Positions 4,867 through 5,557 of a stretch of 5,557 nt of DNA are shown one piece after another. Made by a program: the position numbers and the translations under genes. The stretch is from Bacteriovoracaceae bacterium. Its GTDB lineage: Bacteria; Bdellovibrionota; Bacteriovoracia; Bacteriovoracales; Bacteriovoracaceae. The stretch spans positions 1-5,557 of the forward strand of contig JAGOVR010000096.1 of NCBI GenBank assembly GCA_018060635.1. The letters run 5' to 3'. The notes under the pieces were generated by a model. That model saw only the letters and a list, made by a program, of their open reading frames with translations, did not search any database and had not been told where the DNA came from. How positions within the stretch are numbered: position 1 is the first letter of the stretch; the number at the start of each line of letters is the position of its first letter.

Positions 4867-5557
4867 ATGATTGATCCTGTTCTTCTCCACCTAGGTCCTC
4901 TACAAATTCGTTGGTACGGACTTATGTATGTTGTCGGGTTTTTAGTGGGGGGAGCTCTTCTTAACAAACTAGCTCGGGAAAATTTTTTTCGTGCCACCAA
5001 AGAAAGTATTGATCAGTATATTCTTTATCTTTTTATAGGAATGTTTTTAGGTGCACGTCTCGCTTACGTTTTTATTTATAACTGGACTTATTACTCGGAA
5101 CATTTAAGCGAAATTTTATCAGTATGGCAGGGGGGACTTAGTTTTCATGGAGCCTTGTTTGGAATGGTTGTGGGGACTGCTCTTTTTGCTAAAAAACAGA
5201 AAATGCCTTTTGCCGAAATTGCTGATGCGGCAGTCATTGCGGGAACACCAGGGCTTTTCTTTGGTCGCATGGGAAATTTTATTAATGGGGAATTATACGG
5301 AAGAGTAACCACTGTTCCGTGGGGTATGGTTTTTCCAGAGGGTGGTCCTTTGCCGCGCCATCCTTCACAGCTGTATGAAGGCTTATTAGAAGGGCTTATC
5401 TTGTTTTTACTGCTTTTTTTCTTGCGTAAAAAAGTTTCTTATAGAGGTCTCATTTTTTCATTTTTCATTCTAGGCTATGCGATTTTTCGTTTTATCGTAG
5501 AGTTCTTTCGTGAAGCAGATGAACAAGTAGGCTATTTTTTTTCAGAATACATTACCA
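4867..5557 (+). CDS. lgt: Prolipoprotein diacylglyceryl transferase (cut by window edge)
   Basis: Lgt is an inner-membrane enzyme that moves diacylglycerol from phosphatidylglycerol to the lipobox cysteine of prolipoproteins, the first step of lipoprotein maturation. The window holds 230 codons; about 30-40 C-terminal residues should lie beyond the right edge. Seen: RWYGLMY (15-21, Y17 matching E. coli Y26), GARLAYV (62-68), GGLSFHGAL (89-97, H94 matching H103), GRMGNFINGELYGR (133-146, the Lgt signature, with R134, N137 and E142 matching R143, N146 and E151), HPSQLYEG (165-172) and FRFIVEFFRE (207-216, with R208/E212 matching R239/E243). Several hydrophobic stretches (about 18-33, 51-70, 95-108, 175-186, 195-210) fit the multi-span membrane topology. 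The ATG has AAAAAAGG (4853-4860) 6 nt upstream. It is divergent from the rplU operon and appears independent of it functionally. Confidence 0.97.
   Translation, partial: MIDPVLLHLGPLQIRWYGLMYVVGFLVGGALLNKLARENFFRATKESIDQYILYLFIGMFLGARLAYVFIYNWTYYSEHLSEILSVWQGGLSFHGALFGMVVGTALFAKKQKMPFAEIADAAVIAGTPGLFFGRMGNFINGELYGRVTTVPWGMVFPEGGPLPRHPSQLYEGLLEGLILFLLLFFLRKKVSYRGLIFSFFILGYAIFRFIVEFFREADEQVGYFFSEYIT

Noticed and set aside
1..5557. Mobile elements, CRISPR arrays, tRNA or rRNA genes, toxin-antitoxin or defence genes
   Set aside because: Nearly all bases are accounted for by conserved housekeeping genes, and no direct repeats, transposase motifs or RNA-gene signatures were seen.

Overview
This AT-rich, gene-dense window holds housekeeping genes of a bacterium. 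Seven genes lie head to tail on the minus strand, and one gene (lgt) is divergent on the plus strand at the right edge. Read in the minus direction, the order is rplU (L21), rpmA (L27), obgE, rsfS, rlmH, gpmI and pfkA (cut by the left edge). Every junction except rpmA/obgE is an overlap or a gap of at most 8 bases, so the array looks like one operon. The order rplU-rpmA-obg-...-rsfS-rlmH-gpmI is known from several proteobacterial lineages (delta-type and alpha-type groups). Together with the style of the Obg G domain, it suggests a low-GC relative of the Deltaproteobacteria/Bdellovibrionota or a low-GC alphaproteobacterium. That placement is inference from memory and is not proven by the window.

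Layout: 1-470 pfkA (minus, partial, N-terminal 156 codons); 467-2011 gpmI; 2020-2481 rlmH; 2485-2955 rsfS (TTG start); 2952-3962 obgE; 3963-3991 a perfect 8-bp hairpin plus U-tract, whose U-run ends directly at the obgE start codon; 4017-4274 rpmA (GTG start); 4264-4650 rplU (GTG start, C-terminal extension running into rpmA); 4651-4866 the divergent control region; 4867-5557 lgt (plus, partial, 230 codons). The control region contains a good sigma70-type promoter for rplU (TTGACA - 16 nt - TAGACT), a potentially structured rplU leader, and a weaker extended -10 promoter candidate for lgt.

How the genes fit together: L21 and L27 are 50S subunit proteins. Obg is the late 50S assembly GTPase, RsfS is the 50S-binding silencing factor (binds L14), and RlmH methylates a pseudouridine in helix 69 of 23S rRNA. 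These five form a 50S maturation block. GpmI and PfkA add two glycolytic enzymes to the same transcript. The hairpin between rpmA and obgE probably separates high expression of the ribosomal proteins from lower expression of the rest. Lgt lipidates prolipoproteins in the inner membrane and is transcribed separately.

No mobile element, CRISPR array, RNA gene or clearly novel system is visible. The points most worth a second look are regulatory and structural: the terminator/attenuator abutting the obgE start codon with no normal ribosome-binding site, the folded rplU leader, the L21 extension overlapping rpmA, the absence of nadD from its usual place, and deviations in Obg motifs.
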